A stretch of 64,000 nucleotides of DNA. It comes from Halomonas sp. NO4. Lineage in GTDB: Bacteria > Pseudomonadota > Gammaproteobacteria > Pseudomonadales > Halomonadaceae. Below, piece by piece: positions 45,505 through 54,990 of the stretch; positions within the stretch are counted from its first letter, which is position 1; each line of letters starts with the position of its first letter. The notes under the pieces are model-generated. The model did no database searches. It had not been told where the DNA came from and saw only the letters and a list, made by a program, of their open reading frames with translations. The stretch covers positions 27,300 through 91,299 of the forward strand of contig NZ_WHMA01000014.1 in assembly GCF_010994375.1 (NCBI RefSeq), written 5' to 3'. Made by a program: the position numbers and the translations under genes.

Positions 45505-46575
45505 ATGAAGCGTGACATGAATCACCCGCAGCCGTTGACGCGCCTGGCCCGTGGCGTGGCCCTGAGCAGCCTGTTCACCGCCGGCCTGGCCCTGTCCGCC
45601 GGGGCCCAGGCGCTGACTGTGATCTCCTTCGGCGGCGCCTCCGGCGAGGCCATGCAGAAGGCGTACTACGGGCCCTTCGAAGAGAGCAGCGGCATCGACC
45701 TCACCCCCGGCGACTACAACGGCGAGCTGTCGCGCATCCGTGCCATGGTCGAGACCGGCAACGTCAGCTGGGATCTGGTGGAGATGGAGTCGCCGGAGTT
45801 GGTGCGCGGCTGCTTCGAGGGCCTCTTCGAGCCCATCGACTGGGAGCGCCTGGGCCTGGGCGATGCGCTGATCGATTCCGCCTACAACGAGTGCGGCGTG
45901 GGCACCTTCGTGTGGTCCACGGTACTGGCCTACAACGCCGACGAACTCGAGTCCGCGCCGAGCTCCTGGGAGGACTTCTGGAACGTCGAGGACTTCCCCG
46001 GCAAGCGCGGCCTGCGCCGCGGCGCCAAGTACACCCTGGAGTTCGCTCTGCTCGCCGATGGCGTGCCGGTGAACGAGGTCTATGACGTCCTGGCCACCGA
46101 CGAGGGCGTCGATCGCGCCTTTGCCAAACTCGACGAGATCAAGGCGCACATCCAGTGGTGGGAGGCCGGCGCCCAGCCGCCCCAGTGGCTGGTGGCCGGC
46201 GACGTGGTGATGACCTCCTCCTACAACGGCCGTATCGCCGCCGCCCAGGAAGAGGGCAACGCCCTGGACATCGTCTGGGACGGCAGCGTCTACGACCTCG
46301 ACTACTGGGCCATCGTCAGCGGCAGCGACTACACCGACGAGGCCTACCGGTTCATCGAGTTCGCCAGCCAGCCCGAGAACCAGGCGGTCTACTCCAGCGA
46401 GATTCCCTACGGTCCGGTGCATCCCGACGCCATCGATCAGCTCGACGACGAGCAGGCGCGACGCATGCCCACCCACGTGGAAAACCTCGATGGGGCACTG
46501 GCCATGGATACGGCCTTCTGGGTCAGCTATGGCGAGGAGCTGGAGCAGCGCTTCAACGCCTGGGCGGCGCAGTAA
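45505..46575 (+). CDS. ABC transporter periplasmic substrate-binding protein (PotD/PotF family)
   Basis: This 356-residue binding protein has a signal peptide (about residues 1-33, cut after SAGAQA), then VISFGGASGEAMQKAYYGPFEESSGI, a typical opening of extracellular solute-binding family 1/PotD-like proteins. Conserved SWDLVEMESPEL and SGSDYTDEAYRFIEFAS follow. Several acidic and aromatic residues near WWEAGAQPPQWL may form the amine site, but the ligand is not determined. GGGAGAG precedes the ATG. A strong hairpin after the stop separates it from the permeases. Confidence 0.9.
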   Translation: MKRDMNHPQPLTRLARGVALSSLFTAGLALSAGAQALTVISFGGASGEAMQKAYYGPFEESSGIDLTPGDYNGELSRIRAMVETGNVSWDLVEMESPELVRGCFEGLFEPIDWERLGLGDALIDSAYNECGVGTFVWSTVLAYNADELESAPSSWEDFWNVEDFPGKRGLRRGAKYTLEFALLADGVPVNEVYDVLATDEGVDRAFAKLDEIKAHIQWWEAGAQPPQWLVAGDVVMTSSYNGRIAAAQEEGNALDIVWDGSVYDLDYWAIVSGSDYTDEAYRFIEFASQPENQAVYSSEIPYGPVHPDAIDQLDDEQARRMPTHVENLDGALAMDTAFWVSYGEELEQRFNAWAAQ

Positions 46576-46580
46576 GCGCC

Positions 46581-46608
46581 GCGAGTGGCGGCCCCGGCCG
46601 CCACTCGC
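46581..46608 (+). terminator. Intercistronic hairpin after the binding-protein gene
   Basis: A perfect 13-base stem, GCGAGTGGCGGCC with GGCCGCCACTCGC, closes on two bases. It starts five bases past the binding-protein stop; there is no T-tract, so mRNA protection or partial termination is likelier than full stop. Confidence 0.6.
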
Positions 46609-46653
46609 CCGTTGCCTGTCGGCCCGATCCGATCCCGACCCTTGGGGGAATCC

Positions 46654-47904
46654 ATGACCAGCACCACTCTCGATGGCGGCGCTGCCGCGCCGGCCGAGGG
46701 GAATCTCAAGTCCCGCCTGCGACGCGCCGAGCGCCTGCGCAAGCTCAAGGCGATCGGCCTGGTGGCGCCGCTGGCGCTATTTCTGGTCGTGGTCTTCGTG
46801 GTGCCCATCGGCAGCATGCTGCTCAACAGCGTCGACAACGGCAGCCTGCGCCAGGTCATGCCGCAGACCGCCTCGGCGCTCGCGCAGTGGGACGGCGAGG
46901 GTCTGCCCGGCGAGGCGACCTTCGCCGCCTTTGCCGAGGAGCTGCGCGATTCACGTCGCGGCGGCGGGCTCGGCAGCGTGGGGCGGCGCCTCAACTACGA
47001 GAACCCGGAGTACCGTGGTCTGCTGATGCGTACCCTGATGGGGTTGCCGGCGGAAAGTGACGACTGGCGGGCCACGCTCATCGACATCGACCCGGCCTGG
47101 GGCGAGACGGCCACCTGGCGCGGCATCCAGGCCGCGGCGCCGCCGCGCACCGACCGCTACCTGCTCGCCTCCCTCGACCTCGAGCGCGGCGCGGATGGCG
47201 AGATCCAGCGCGTCGACCAGCAGGACCGCCTCTACCAGGCCGTCTTCCAGCGCACCCTGGTGATCGCCGGCGGCGTGACACTGATCTGCCTGGCGCTGGG
47301 CTTTCCGCTCGCCTACCTGCTGGCGACCCTGCCGGCCAAGACCAGCAACCTGCTGATGATCCTGGTGCTGCTACCGTTCTGGACCTCGCTGCTCGTGCGT
47401 ACCGCGGCCTGGATCATCCTGCTGCAGTCCAACGGTCTGGCCAACCAGACGCTGCAGACCCTGGGGCTGATCGAGTCGCCGCTGCAACTGGTGTTCAACC
47501 GCACCGGGGTGTTCTTCGCTATGGTGCACATCCTGCTGCCCTTCATGGTGCTGCCGCTCTACAGCGTGATGAAGGGCATCTCGCCGAGCTACCAGCGGGC
47601 GGCGGTGTCGCTCGGTGCCCACCCCTTCGCCGCCTTCTGGCAGGTCTATGCGCCGCAGACGCTCTCCGGCGTGGCGGCAGGCACCATCCTGGTGTTCATC
47701 ATGGCGCTGGGCTACTACATCACGCCGGCGCTGGTGGGCGGGCCGGCCGACCAGATGGTGAGCTACTACGTGGCCTATTACACCAACACCACCAACAACT
47801 GGGGCATGGCGGCGGCGCTGGGCAGCATCCTGCTGGCGGTGACGCTGCTGCTCTATCTGGTTTACCACCGTCTGGTGAACCGCAAGCAGCTGATCGGGAG
47901 CTGA
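46654..47904 (+). CDS. ABC transporter permease (PotB type) with long first periplasmic loop
   Basis: This 416-residue inner-membrane protein has a cytoplasmic lead (1-32), a first helix (about 34-56), then about 145 residues of hydrophilic loop before the second helix (about 207). This is much longer than the short E. coli PotB loop but is seen in some amine/opine systems. The conserved permease core FNRTGVFFAMVHILLPFMVLPLYSVMKGISPSYQRAAVSLGAHPF includes the EAA-like loop that contacts the ATPase. GGGGGAA precedes ATG 46654; 23 upstream open codons cross the hairpin and are excluded. Three bases separate it from the next gene. Confidence 0.9.
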   Translation: MTSTTLDGGAAAPAEGNLKSRLRRAERLRKLKAIGLVAPLALFLVVVFVVPIGSMLLNSVDNGSLRQVMPQTASALAQWDGEGLPGEATFAAFAEELRDSRRGGGLGSVGRRLNYENPEYRGLLMRTLMGLPAESDDWRATLIDIDPAWGETATWRGIQAAAPPRTDRYLLASLDLERGADGEIQRVDQQDRLYQAVFQRTLVIAGGVTLICLALGFPLAYLLATLPAKTSNLLMILVLLPFWTSLLVRTAAWIILLQSNGLANQTLQTLGLIESPLQLVFNRTGVFFAMVHILLPFMVLPLYSVMKGISPSYQRAAVSLGAHPFAAFWQVYAPQTLSGVAAGTILVFIMALGYYITPALVGGPADQMVSYYVAYYTNTTNNWGMAAALGSILLAVTLLLYLVYHRLVNRKQLIGS

Positions 47905-47907
47905 GCC

Positions 47908-48732
47908 ATGGCCTTGCCACCCTATGCATCGCCGGTCGAGCGGATCTGGTTCTGGACGTTCCGCGCCTTCTGCGGCCTGGTGCTGCTGTTTCTGATCACG
48001 CCGGTACTGGTGATTATCCCGCTGTCGTTCAGCAGCGGCTCCTTTCTCACCTATCCGCTGCCGGGGCTCTCGCTGCGCTGGTACCAGGAGATCTTCAGCG
48101 CCGGCCCCTGGCTCGACTCGCTGAAGAACAGCCTCATCGTGGCGCCGCTCGCCACGCTCTTGGCCATGGCCTTCGGCACCCTGGCGGCGGTGGGGCTCAA
48201 CCGTGCCGACTTCCCCGGCAAGGGGGTGATCCTGGCGCTGCTCATCTCGCCCATGGTGGTGCCGTTGGTGATCGTCGCCGTGGGCATGTACTTCTTCTTT
48301 GCTCAGGTGGGGCTGCTCAACTCCTACACCGGGCTGGTGCTGGCGCACACCGTGCTCGGCGTGCCCTTCGTGGTGATCACCGTCAACGCCACCCTGCAGG
48401 GCTTCGACTTCAACCAGATGCGCGCCGGGGCGAGCCTGGGGGCGAGCCCGCTGCGCGTCTTCTTCACCGTGGTGCTGCCCCAGATCGTGCCCGGGGTGGT
48501 TTCCGGCGGACTCTTTGCCTTCGCTACCTCCTTCGACGAGGTGGTGGTGGCGCTGTTCATCGCCAGCCCCACCGAGCGCACCCTGCCGATCCAGATGTTC
48601 TCCGGCATCCGCGAGAACATCAGCCCGGCCATCGCCGCCATGGCCACCGTGCTCATCGTGCTTTCCACGCTGCTGCTGGTGACCATGGAGCTCTTGCGCC
48701 GGCGTAGCGAACGGCTCAAGGGCGAGGCCTGA
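47908..48732 (+). CDS. ABC transporter permease (PotC type)
   Basis: This 274-residue inner-membrane protein with six helices is the second permease of the system. The ATPase-contact loop ATLQGFDFNQMRAGASLGASPLRVFFTVVLPQIVPGV (about 155-190) is clear, as is the family opening LITPVLVIIPLSFSSGSFLTYP. GGGAG precedes the ATG. It completes a four-gene uptake operon and is convergent with pta, with one base between the two coding regions, so no separate terminator fits here. Confidence 0.92.
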   Translation: MALPPYASPVERIWFWTFRAFCGLVLLFLITPVLVIIPLSFSSGSFLTYPLPGLSLRWYQEIFSAGPWLDSLKNSLIVAPLATLLAMAFGTLAAVGLNRADFPGKGVILALLISPMVVPLVIVAVGMYFFFAQVGLLNSYTGLVLAHTVLGVPFVVITVNATLQGFDFNQMRAGASLGASPLRVFFTVVLPQIVPGVVSGGLFAFATSFDEVVVALFIASPTERTLPIQMFSGIRENISPAIAAMATVLIVLSTLLLVTMELLRRRSERLKGEA

Positions 48733-48733
48733 A

Positions 48734-50917
48734 TCAGGCGCTGTCCCCCTGCGCCGCCTGGATGGCGGTCAGCGCGATCGTATAGACGATGTCGTCGACC
48801 AGCGCCCCCCGCGACAGGTCGTTCACCGGCTTGTTGAGGCCCTGCAGCATGGGCCCCACGCTTACCACCCGCGCGCTGCGCTGCACCGCCTTGTAGGTGG
48901 TGTTGCCGGTGTTGAGGTCGGGGAAGACGAACACCGTGGCGCGCCCCGCCACCGGCGAATCCGGTGCCTTCTGGCGCCCCACGCTCTCGATGGCCGCGGC
49001 GTCGTACTGCAGCGGGCCGTCGATGAGCAGGTGCGGCGCCTGCTCGCGGGCCAGCCGCGTGGCCTGGCGCACCTTCTCCACCTCGGCGCCGCTGCCCGAC
49101 TCCCCGGTGGAGTAGCTGATCATCGCCACCCGCGGATCGATGCCGAAGGCCTGGGCGGAGCGCGCGCTCTGCAGGGCAATCTCGGCCAGCGTCTCGGCGT
49201 CCGGGTCGGGGTTTACCGCGCAGTCGCCGTAGACCACCACCTGCTCGGGCAGCAGCATGAAGAAGATCGACGACACCTGGCGGTAGCCGGGGGCGGTCTT
49301 GATCAGCTGGAAGGCCGGGCGCACGGTGTTGGCGGTGGTGTGCACTGCGCCCGAGACCAGGCCGTCGACCTCGTCCAGGGCCAGCATCATGGTGCCGAGC
49401 ACCACGGTGTCCTGCAGCTGTGCCTCGGCGGTGAGTTCGTTCACCTTGCCGCGCCGGCGCTCCACCATGGGCGCGATGTAGCGCTCGCGGATGCCGTCCG
49501 GATCGATGATCTCGAGCCCCTCGGGCAGGTCGATGCCGCGGTTGCGCGCCACCTCGGCGATCTCCTCGGGCTTGCCGAGCAGCACGCAGCGGGCGATGCC
49601 GCGACGCTGGCAGATGGCGGCGGCCTCGACGGTGCGCGGCTCGCTGCCCTCGGGAAGGATGATGCGCCGGTCGGCGGCCTGGGCCAGCTTGACCAACTGG
49701 TGGCGGAAGGCTGAGGGCGACAGGCGGTCGGCGTAGCCGCGGCTCAGGTTCTCCTTGAGCCACTCCAGGTCGATGTGGCCGGCCACGAAGCGCGTCACCT
49801 GCTCGGCACGCTCCAGGTCGTCCATGGGGATGTCGTTGCCCATGGCGCCGAGGTTCTTGGCCGTGGTGAAGCTGTCGGTGTCCACGGCGAGCACCGGCAT
49901 GCCGGTCTTCAGTGCCGGGCGGCACATCTCCACCATGTTGTCATTGGGCATGTAGCCGTTGGTGAGCAGCACCCCGGCCATGGGCACGCCGTTCATGGTG
50001 GCCAGCGCCGCGGCGAGCACGATGTCGTCGCGGTCGCCCGAAGCGACGATCAGGCTGCCGGGGCGGAAGACGTGCAGGGCGTTGGCGGCGCTGCGCGCGC
50101 ACAGGCTCGTCGACAGCACGCGTCGATTGGCGGCGTCGCCCTCGCTGAGAAAGCGCGCGTCCAGCGCCCGGGCCACGTCGAGCACCCGCGGGGCGGTGAG
50201 CGTCGGGTTGTAAGGCACCACGCCGATCAGGTGGAAGCGGTCGGTGGCCAGCGTCGGCGAATAGCGTCGCAGGGCGGCGAGCAGCGCCTCGTCGTGCAGC
50301 GGCCCGGGCGAGCCGGGGGCGAGCGCCGCCGAGGTCTCGGCGCCGGGCAGGTTGTGCATGCGCATCAAAATGCAGCCCAGGGTGCGTGTCGACCCCAGCC
50401 CGCCGAAGCTCTGGGCGTGCATGTCGAGCTGCTCGGCCAGCGCCTGCGGGTCCTGGGTGTCGCCGCTGCCCACCAGGATGATCCGGGCGTTGAGGGCGTG
50501 GGCGAGCTGGGCGTTGAGCGCCGTGGCGTAGGTGCCGTGGGCGGTGGTCACCAGCCCCTCGACCACGACCACGTCCGGCACGCTGCCGGTGTGGCGCTCG
50601 ATGGCCTGGTCATAGAGCTCGATCACCTGCTCCATCAGCACGTCCTGGCGGTCGTGGCGCAGCAGGCGTTCTATGTCGGCCTGGGCCATGGGCGCTGGGG
50701 GGCGCAGTCCCAGGGTGCTGGTCACCAGGGCGGTGGAACGGTCCGCCCCGGGGCCGTTGAGCTCGTCCTGGCGGAACGGCTTGAGAAAGCCCGCCTTGAG
50801 GCCGATGGTGTCGAGCGCCTGGATCAGCCCCAGACTCGCCGAGGTGAGGCCTACGCCCACGCTGGTGGGTACCATCAGCAGGACCTGGGGTTGCGGCGAG
50901 GCTTGGCGCGGTGTCAT
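48734..50917 (-). CDS. pta: Phosphate acetyltransferase, long form
   Basis: This 727-residue enzyme interconverts acetyl-CoA and acetyl phosphate. It is the long three-domain Pta: an N-terminal P-loop-like domain ([17 protein letters not shown], about 16-32), a DRTGG domain (about 225-335) and the C-terminal catalytic domain (about 400-720: [71 protein letters not shown]). The start at 50917 is fixed by a four-base ATGA overlap with the ackA stop. With AckA it makes or recovers acetate and acetyl phosphate in the cytoplasm. Confidence 0.96.
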   Translation of the reverse strand: MTPRQASPQPQVLLMVPTSVGVGLTSASLGLIQALDTIGLKAGFLKPFRQDELNGPGADRSTALVTSTLGLRPPAPMAQADIERLLRHDRQDVLMEQVIELYDQAIERHTGSVPDVVVVEGLVTTAHGTYATALNAQLAHALNARIILVGSGDTQDPQALAEQLDMHAQSFGGLGSTRTLGCILMRMHNLPGAETSAALAPGSPGPLHDEALLAALRRYSPTLATDRFHLIGVVPYNPTLTAPRVLDVARALDARFLSEGDAANRRVLSTSLCARSAANALHVFRPGSLIVASGDRDDIVLAAALATMNGVPMAGVLLTNGYMPNDNMVEMCRPALKTGMPVLAVDTDSFTTAKNLGAMGNDIPMDDLERAEQVTRFVAGHIDLEWLKENLSRGYADRLSPSAFRHQLVKLAQAADRRIILPEGSEPRTVEAAAICQRRGIARCVLLGKPEEIAEVARNRGIDLPEGLEIIDPDGIRERYIAPMVERRRGKVNELTAEAQLQDTVVLGTMMLALDEVDGLVSGAVHTTANTVRPAFQLIKTAPGYRQVSSIFFMLLPEQVVVYGDCAVNPDPDAETLAEIALQSARSAQAFGIDPRVAMISYSTGESGSGAEVEKVRQATRLAREQAPHLLIDGPLQYDAAAIESVGRQKAPDSPVAGRATVFVFPDLNTGNTTYKAVQRSARVVSVGPMLQGLNKPVNDLSRGALVDDIVYTIALTAIQAAQGDSA

Positions 50918-52089
50918 GCGGAGGCTTCCTCGATCAGTTGGCGGGTTTCCTGGGCGATGCGGCCCTCCTCGTCGGTGGGGATCACCCACAGCTGCGGGCC
51001 GGCCGCGTCGATGCGTCCCTCGCGGCCGCCCACCGTCGCGGCGTTGGCCGCCCCGTCCAGCTCGATGCCGAAGTGGGGCAGGGCGCCGAGGGTGCGCTGG
51101 CGCACCCACGGCGAGTTCTCGCCGATGCCGCCGGTGAAGACGATGCCGTCGAAGCGTGGCAGGGCGCAGGAGAGGGCGGCGAGCGACTTGGCCACCCGGT
51201 AGCAGAACACCTCGATGGCAAGTCGAGCCCCGGCATGACCGTTATCGGCGGCCTGCTCTAGCTCGCGCATGTCATTGGAGAGCCCCGAGAGTCCCGCCAG
51301 GCCGCTGTCGCGGTTGAGCACACGGTCGATCTCGGCCAGCGACCAGCCGAGCTGGCGTGCCAGATGGGCGTGCAGCCCCGGGTCGACGTCGCCGCTGCGC
51401 GTGCCCATGACGAGCCCCTCCAGCGGGGTGAGGCCCATGCTGGTGTCCTGGCTCGCGCCCTGCCACACCGCGCAGGTGGAGCAGCCGTTGCCCAGGTGCG
51501 CCGTCAGCCAGCCACCCCGGATGCCGGCCAGTGCATCGGCGCGGGCGCTGACGTGGGCGTGGCTGGTGCCGTGGAAGCCGTAGCGGCGAATGCTGTGGTC
51601 GCGGTAGAGCGCCTCCGGCAGCGCGTAGCGGTAGGCGCGCGGCGGCAGGCTCTGGTGGAAGGCGGTGTCGAAGACGGCCACCTGGAGCAGGTCGGGAAAG
51701 AGCCGGCGGGTGGCCTTGACGCCTTCGAGGTTGGCCGGGTTGTGCAGCGGGGCAAGGGCCGCGGTCTCTTCGATGGCTGCCACCACGGCGTCGTCGATCA
51801 GGGCAGCACGGGTGAAGCGCTCGCCGCCGTGGACGATGCGGTGGCCCACGGCGGCGGGGCGCTGGCCCTCCAGGCAGTCAAGGATCGCCGCCAGGGCGGT
51901 GGCGTGGTCGGCCCCGGGCAGCGCCTGGGTGAAGCGCTCGCCGCGGCTGTCGGTGCCCTTCAGCCGGGCGTCGTCGCTGCCCAGCCGTTCGGCCAGGCCG
52001 GCCAGGCGTGGCGCGTCGGGAGAGGCGGGCACGAGGGCGTACTTGATCGAAGAGGATCCGCAGTTGATGACCAGCACGGGGGCGTACAT
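50914..52089 (-). CDS. ackA: Acetate kinase
   Basis: This 391-residue kinase converts acetate and ATP to acetyl phosphate. Signatures: [15 protein letters not shown] (residue 4), [13 protein letters not shown] (about 82), [20 protein letters not shown] (about 140), [25 protein letters not shown] and [13 protein letters not shown]. Length fits. GGGAG precedes the ATG. First gene of the ackA-pta operon, translationally coupled to pta. A -10-like TAATAT and a TAGAC-CTTA-GTCTA palindrome lie just upstream. Confidence 0.96.
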   Translation of the reverse strand: MYAPVLVINCGSSSIKYALVPASPDAPRLAGLAERLGSDDARLKGTDSRGERFTQALPGADHATALAAILDCLEGQRPAAVGHRIVHGGERFTRAALIDDAVVAAIEETAALAPLHNPANLEGVKATRRLFPDLLQVAVFDTAFHQSLPPRAYRYALPEALYRDHSIRRYGFHGTSHAHVSARADALAGIRGGWLTAHLGNGCSTCAVWQGASQDTSMGLTPLEGLVMGTRSGDVDPGLHAHLARQLGWSLAEIDRVLNRDSGLAGLSGLSNDMRELEQAADNGHAGARLAIEVFCYRVAKSLAALSCALPRFDGIVFTGGIGENSPWVRQRTLGALPHFGIELDGAANAATVGGREGRIDAAGPQLWVIPTDEEGRIAQETRQLIEEASA

Positions 52090-52113
52090 CGAGACTCCCT
52101 GACAATGAGATAT

Positions 52114-52127
52114 TAGACCTTAGTCTA
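52114..52127. promoter_or_regulatory. Small palindrome in the ackA promoter region
   Basis: TAGAC-CTTA-GTCTA is a perfect five-base inverted repeat 24 bases before the ackA start. On the minus strand it abuts a TAATAT that could be the -10. It is short and could be chance. Confidence 0.25.
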
Positions 52128-52294
52128 CCATGGTCGGGCGGTCGGGTCGTCGTTGGCAAATTGCGCTCGATCAAGCCTGGCACGCTGTGCGGCATCGGTC
52201 CAAATGCGTTGCCGCACCGTCTTGCCAAGCGCGAAGCGCTGTTCCACAATGAGGATGGGCATGGGAAACGCTGTTTCCTAACTGGAGGTACATC

Positions 52295-52801
52295 ATGAAA
52301 CCCCTCGTGATTTCCGCCGCTTCAGCCACCCTGCTGGCCACCGGCCTCTTCGCCGGGGCGGCCCAGGCCCAGCAAGCCCTCTACCCGCAGACCTATATCG
52401 GCGGCGACGCCATATTCTGGGAACTCGACCCGGACGGACCGGCCACGTCCCGTGACGACATCGGCCTGCGCGTCAACGGCGGTGCCCAGTTCAACGACTA
52501 CTTCGCCGTGGAAGGCCATCTCGGCAGCGGCGGCTCCGATGGCAACGTCGAGCTCGACTACCTCGTCGGTGCCTACGCCAAGGGCATCCTGCCCATTTCA
52601 CAGGAGTTCCGCGCCTACGGCCTGGCCGGGGTCACCGAGGTGGACTTCAATGCCGACCGGGAGAGCGACTTCTCCTACGGTGCCGGTGCGGAGTTCGATG
52701 TGGCACCCAACCTGGCAGTCGGTGCCGACTACATGCGCTACCTCGACAATTCGAACTACACCTTCGACGCGGCGAGCGTGGGGATTCGCTACCGCTTCTA
52801 G
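52295..52801 (+). CDS. Small outer-membrane beta-barrel protein
   Basis: This 168-residue protein has a signal peptide (1-25, cut after GAAQAQ), then alternating beta strands typical of an eight-stranded OmpA/OmpX-like barrel: TYIGGDAIFWEL, DIGLRVNGGAQFNDYFAVEGHLG, LVGAYAKGILPI, FRAYGLAGVTEVDF, FSYGAGAEFDVAPNLAVGADYMRYL and a terminal Phe (GIRYRF) as required for barrel insertion. GGAGG precedes the ATG. A GGAAAC-GCT-GTTTCC hairpin at 52264-52278 lies in its leader. The function is unknown; a structural or surface role is likely. Confidence 0.88.
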   Translation: MKPLVISAASATLLATGLFAGAAQAQQALYPQTYIGGDAIFWELDPDGPATSRDDIGLRVNGGAQFNDYFAVEGHLGSGGSDGNVELDYLVGAYAKGILPISQEFRAYGLAGVTEVDFNADRESDFSYGAGAEFDVAPNLAVGADYMRYLDNSNYTFDAASVGIRYRF

Positions 52802-52813
52802 CCGCGTCGCCTG

Positions 52814-52849
52814 GCGTTGCAGGGCTTCCCATGCTCGGCCCTGCAACGC
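52814..52849. terminator. Hairpin between the barrel protein and lipid kinase genes
   Basis: GCGTTGCAGGGC and GCCCTGCAACGC form a perfect 12-base stem with a 12-base loop between two converging stops (52801 and 52865). Confidence 0.6.
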
Positions 52850-52864
52850 ACTCTCCTGCCTTGC

Positions 52865-53728
52865 TCAATGCGGCTTGCCGATCACGCTCAGCGCCTGGGG
52901 CGTGGTGGTGAGGTGGATATCCTTGAATTTGCCCAGCCGTTCGCCATCGGCGGTGACCGGCTTGTGCTGCGCGAGCCGGATGCGGCAGCCGGTTACCGCC
53001 AGGGGCATCACGGTGCCGTCGTTCTCCGGCGGTCGGCCGGTGAATCGGGTGATCAACAGGACGCTGAGCAACTTCGTCAGGGAGCGGTGGCGGATGGCGG
53101 CCAGGGTCAGCCTGCCGTCGGTGACGTCGGCGTGGGGAACGCGCTGGCCGCCGCCGAAATAGGCGCCCGAAGCGATAGCGATAGAGAGCCAGCGATCCGC
53201 GACGCGGCCCTCCGGGTGCTCGATGGTGGCCCGGAAGCCGCGTTGCATTTCCAGCTTGCGCAGCAGCACGGCCAGGTAGCTGAAACGCCCGAACCACTTC
53301 TTCAGGCGCGGCGAGGCCTGGGTGGTCGGCAGCGTGCCCAGACCGATGTGCACCACGTTGAGGAAGAGGTGCTCGTTTAGCCAGGCCACATCGACCCGGC
53401 GCGGCGAGCCAGAAACCATCAGCCGGCACAACTCGTCGGGGTCTTCCGGCAGGGCGAGGTTGCGGGAAAAGTCGTTGGCGGTTCCCGAGGGCAGGACGCC
53501 CAGGGTGGCATCGCGCTCAAGGCACACGTCGGCCAGGCGGCTGACCGAGCCATCGCCCCCCGCGACCAGCACCCGGTCTCCCGGTCTGACCTGCGCCTGC
53601 CAGGCGCTGTCGCCCAGATCGCAGACCGTCACGTCTTCCAGCCCGGCCTGGCGGAGGTGGTGCAGCCAGAACGACTGGCCGCGGGAGCCATCGCCTGCCT
53701 TGGCGTTGGCGATCAGCCAATAGCGCAT
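52865..53728 (-). CDS. YegS-like lipid kinase (diacylglycerol kinase catalytic domain)
   Basis: This 287-residue kinase of the diacylglycerol/sphingosine kinase fold phosphorylates a membrane lipid. The catalytic signature VAGGDGSVSRLADVC (about 56-70) has GGDGS in place of GGDGT. LPSGTANDFSRNLALPED (about 78) and the C-terminal VTADGERLGKFKDIHLTT match YegS-type proteins. The start at 53728 gives MRYWLIANAKAG, the expected first beta strand. The lipid substrate is not known. It is divergent from the mannosyl-3-phosphoglycerate phosphatase gene across 252 bases in which no gene is seen. Confidence 0.88.
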   Translation of the reverse strand: MRYWLIANAKAGDGSRGQSFWLHHLRQAGLEDVTVCDLGDSAWQAQVRPGDRVLVAGGDGSVSRLADVCLERDATLGVLPSGTANDFSRNLALPEDPDELCRLMVSGSPRRVDVAWLNEHLFLNVVHIGLGTLPTTQASPRLKKWFGRFSYLAVLLRKLEMQRGFRATIEHPEGRVADRWLSIAIASGAYFGGGQRVPHADVTDGRLTLAAIRHRSLTKLLSVLLITRFTGRPPENDGTVMPLAVTGCRIRLAQHKPVTADGERLGKFKDIHLTTTPQALSVIGKPH

Positions 53729-53980
53729 GGGTGCCTCGTCGCTGTCGCTGACAGGTGCAGTGCTTTTGCCTGGTGCAGTATATCGTGGGTGGCCGAAATC
53801 GCGAGGCAGGCGGCGGGGCCCGGGTTTGCACTCGAATGACGCATCGCTCGCCGGGCCACGCCCGCTACGCCGACGCCTGCGGCCGGGGCGAGGCGTCGAG
53901 CCGGTCTGGCAGGTTCCCCGCTGAAGAACTGGCATGTTCCCTGCAAGAGAAACGGTGCCACTCTCTGTGCAGGTGTTGCC

Positions 53981-54964
53981 ATGACTGCTGACTGTGCCAC
54001 CCCGGAAACGCCCCGCGAAGCCGCCCCGACGCCACGGCTGCTCTTCACCGACCTCGATGGCTCGCTGCTCGACCACCACCACTATGGCTGGGAGCCGGCG
54101 CGCCCTTGGCTGGCCCGGCTCAAGGCGCTCGGCGTGCCGGTGATCCCGGTGACCTGCAAGACGTGCAGCGAGATCGTGCCGCTGCGCCATGAACTGGGGC
54201 TGACCGAGAGCCCCTTCATCGCCGAGAACGGCGCCGTGGTGGGCCTGCCCCCGGCCTGGTGCCACGCCCGCCTGGACCGCGGCGCGGGACCGGACGGCCT
54301 GGCGATCAGGACCCTGGGTGTCGACATCGGTCTCATTCGCCAGCGCCTTTCGGTGTGGCGTCAGCGCTTGGGCGTGCGCTTCACCATCATGAGCGAGATG
54401 CCGCTGGCGGAGTTGGTCGCCTTTACCGGCCTCGAGGAGGCCGAGGTACGCCAGGCGCGGATGCGCGAGGGTAGCGAGCCGCTGATCTGGGAGGACGACG
54501 AGGCACGACTCGACGCCCTGCGCCGAGGGCTGGCCGGCGATGGCCTCTGCCTGGTGCGCGGCGGGCGCTTCTGGCACGTCACCGGCGAGTCGCACAAGGG
54601 CGGGGCGGTGGCCTGGCTGGTCAGCCGATTCACGGCGTTGCGCGGCCGCCGGCCGCTGACCTTGGCGCTGGGCGACGGCCCCAATGACCGAGTGATGCTC
54701 GAGACGGTGGATCAGGCGGTGCTGATTCGCGGCTGTCATGGCCTTGCCGTCGAGCCGCAGCAGCCGGCGCTGTATCGCAGCGAGGCGACCGGCCCCGCCG
54801 GCTGGGCCGAGGGGGTGGCCCACTGGTGGGGGCGAGCTGACCGCCGGCTGAGGCCGGCGGCACGCGGCGAGGTGGTGATCGGCCCCTCGAGCGGAGGCAC
54901 AGCCCGCTGCCCTACCTCGAGTACTTGGACAGCTACCGCTATCCGCGCTCCGGCGAGTTCTTGA
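53981..54964 (+). CDS. Mannosyl-3-phosphoglycerate phosphatase family protein, odd C-terminus
   Basis: This HAD-superfamily phosphatase of the MPGP/YedP group would dephosphorylate mannosyl- (or glucosyl-) 3-phosphoglycerate to a compatible solute. Motifs: FTDLDGSLLDHHHYGW (Asp nucleophile about 24), PVIPVTCKT (motif II), FIAENGAVVG, and GDGPNDRVML (motif IV, about 230). The 327-residue frame ends with about 30 residues (from roughly 298) resembling no MPGP; they read through a glycosyltransferase remnant in another frame. The native end was probably near residue 290. An intact synthase is not adjacent. Confidence 0.82.
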   Translation: MTADCATPETPREAAPTPRLLFTDLDGSLLDHHHYGWEPARPWLARLKALGVPVIPVTCKTCSEIVPLRHELGLTESPFIAENGAVVGLPPAWCHARLDRGAGPDGLAIRTLGVDIGLIRQRLSVWRQRLGVRFTIMSEMPLAELVAFTGLEEAEVRQARMREGSEPLIWEDDEARLDALRRGLAGDGLCLVRGGRFWHVTGESHKGGAVAWLVSRFTALRGRRPLTLALGDGPNDRVMLETVDQAVLIRGCHGLAVEPQQPALYRSEATGPAGWAEGVAHWWGRADRRLRPAARGEVVIGPSSGGTARCPTSSTWTATAIRAPASS

Positions 54965-54990
54965 TCACGCCGGTGGCGTTGCAGCGATCA
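54895..54990 (+). pseudogene. Fragment resembling a glucosyl/mannosyl-3-phosphoglycerate synthase
   Basis: In the frame of base 54925, with no start codon of its own, the translation is LPYLEYLDSYRYPRSGEF followed by LITPVAL. This resembles the segment with consensus like LDSFRYPLAGEF that I recall from GpgS-type glycosyltransferases, the natural partner of the phosphatase. Only about 30 codons remain, before the oppositely oriented next gene. Assignment rests on one short motif plus position. Confidence 0.45.

Noticed and set aside
52114..52127. ackA operator as a separate finding
   Set aside because: A five-base inverted repeat is too short to distinguish from chance; kept only as a low-confidence site.
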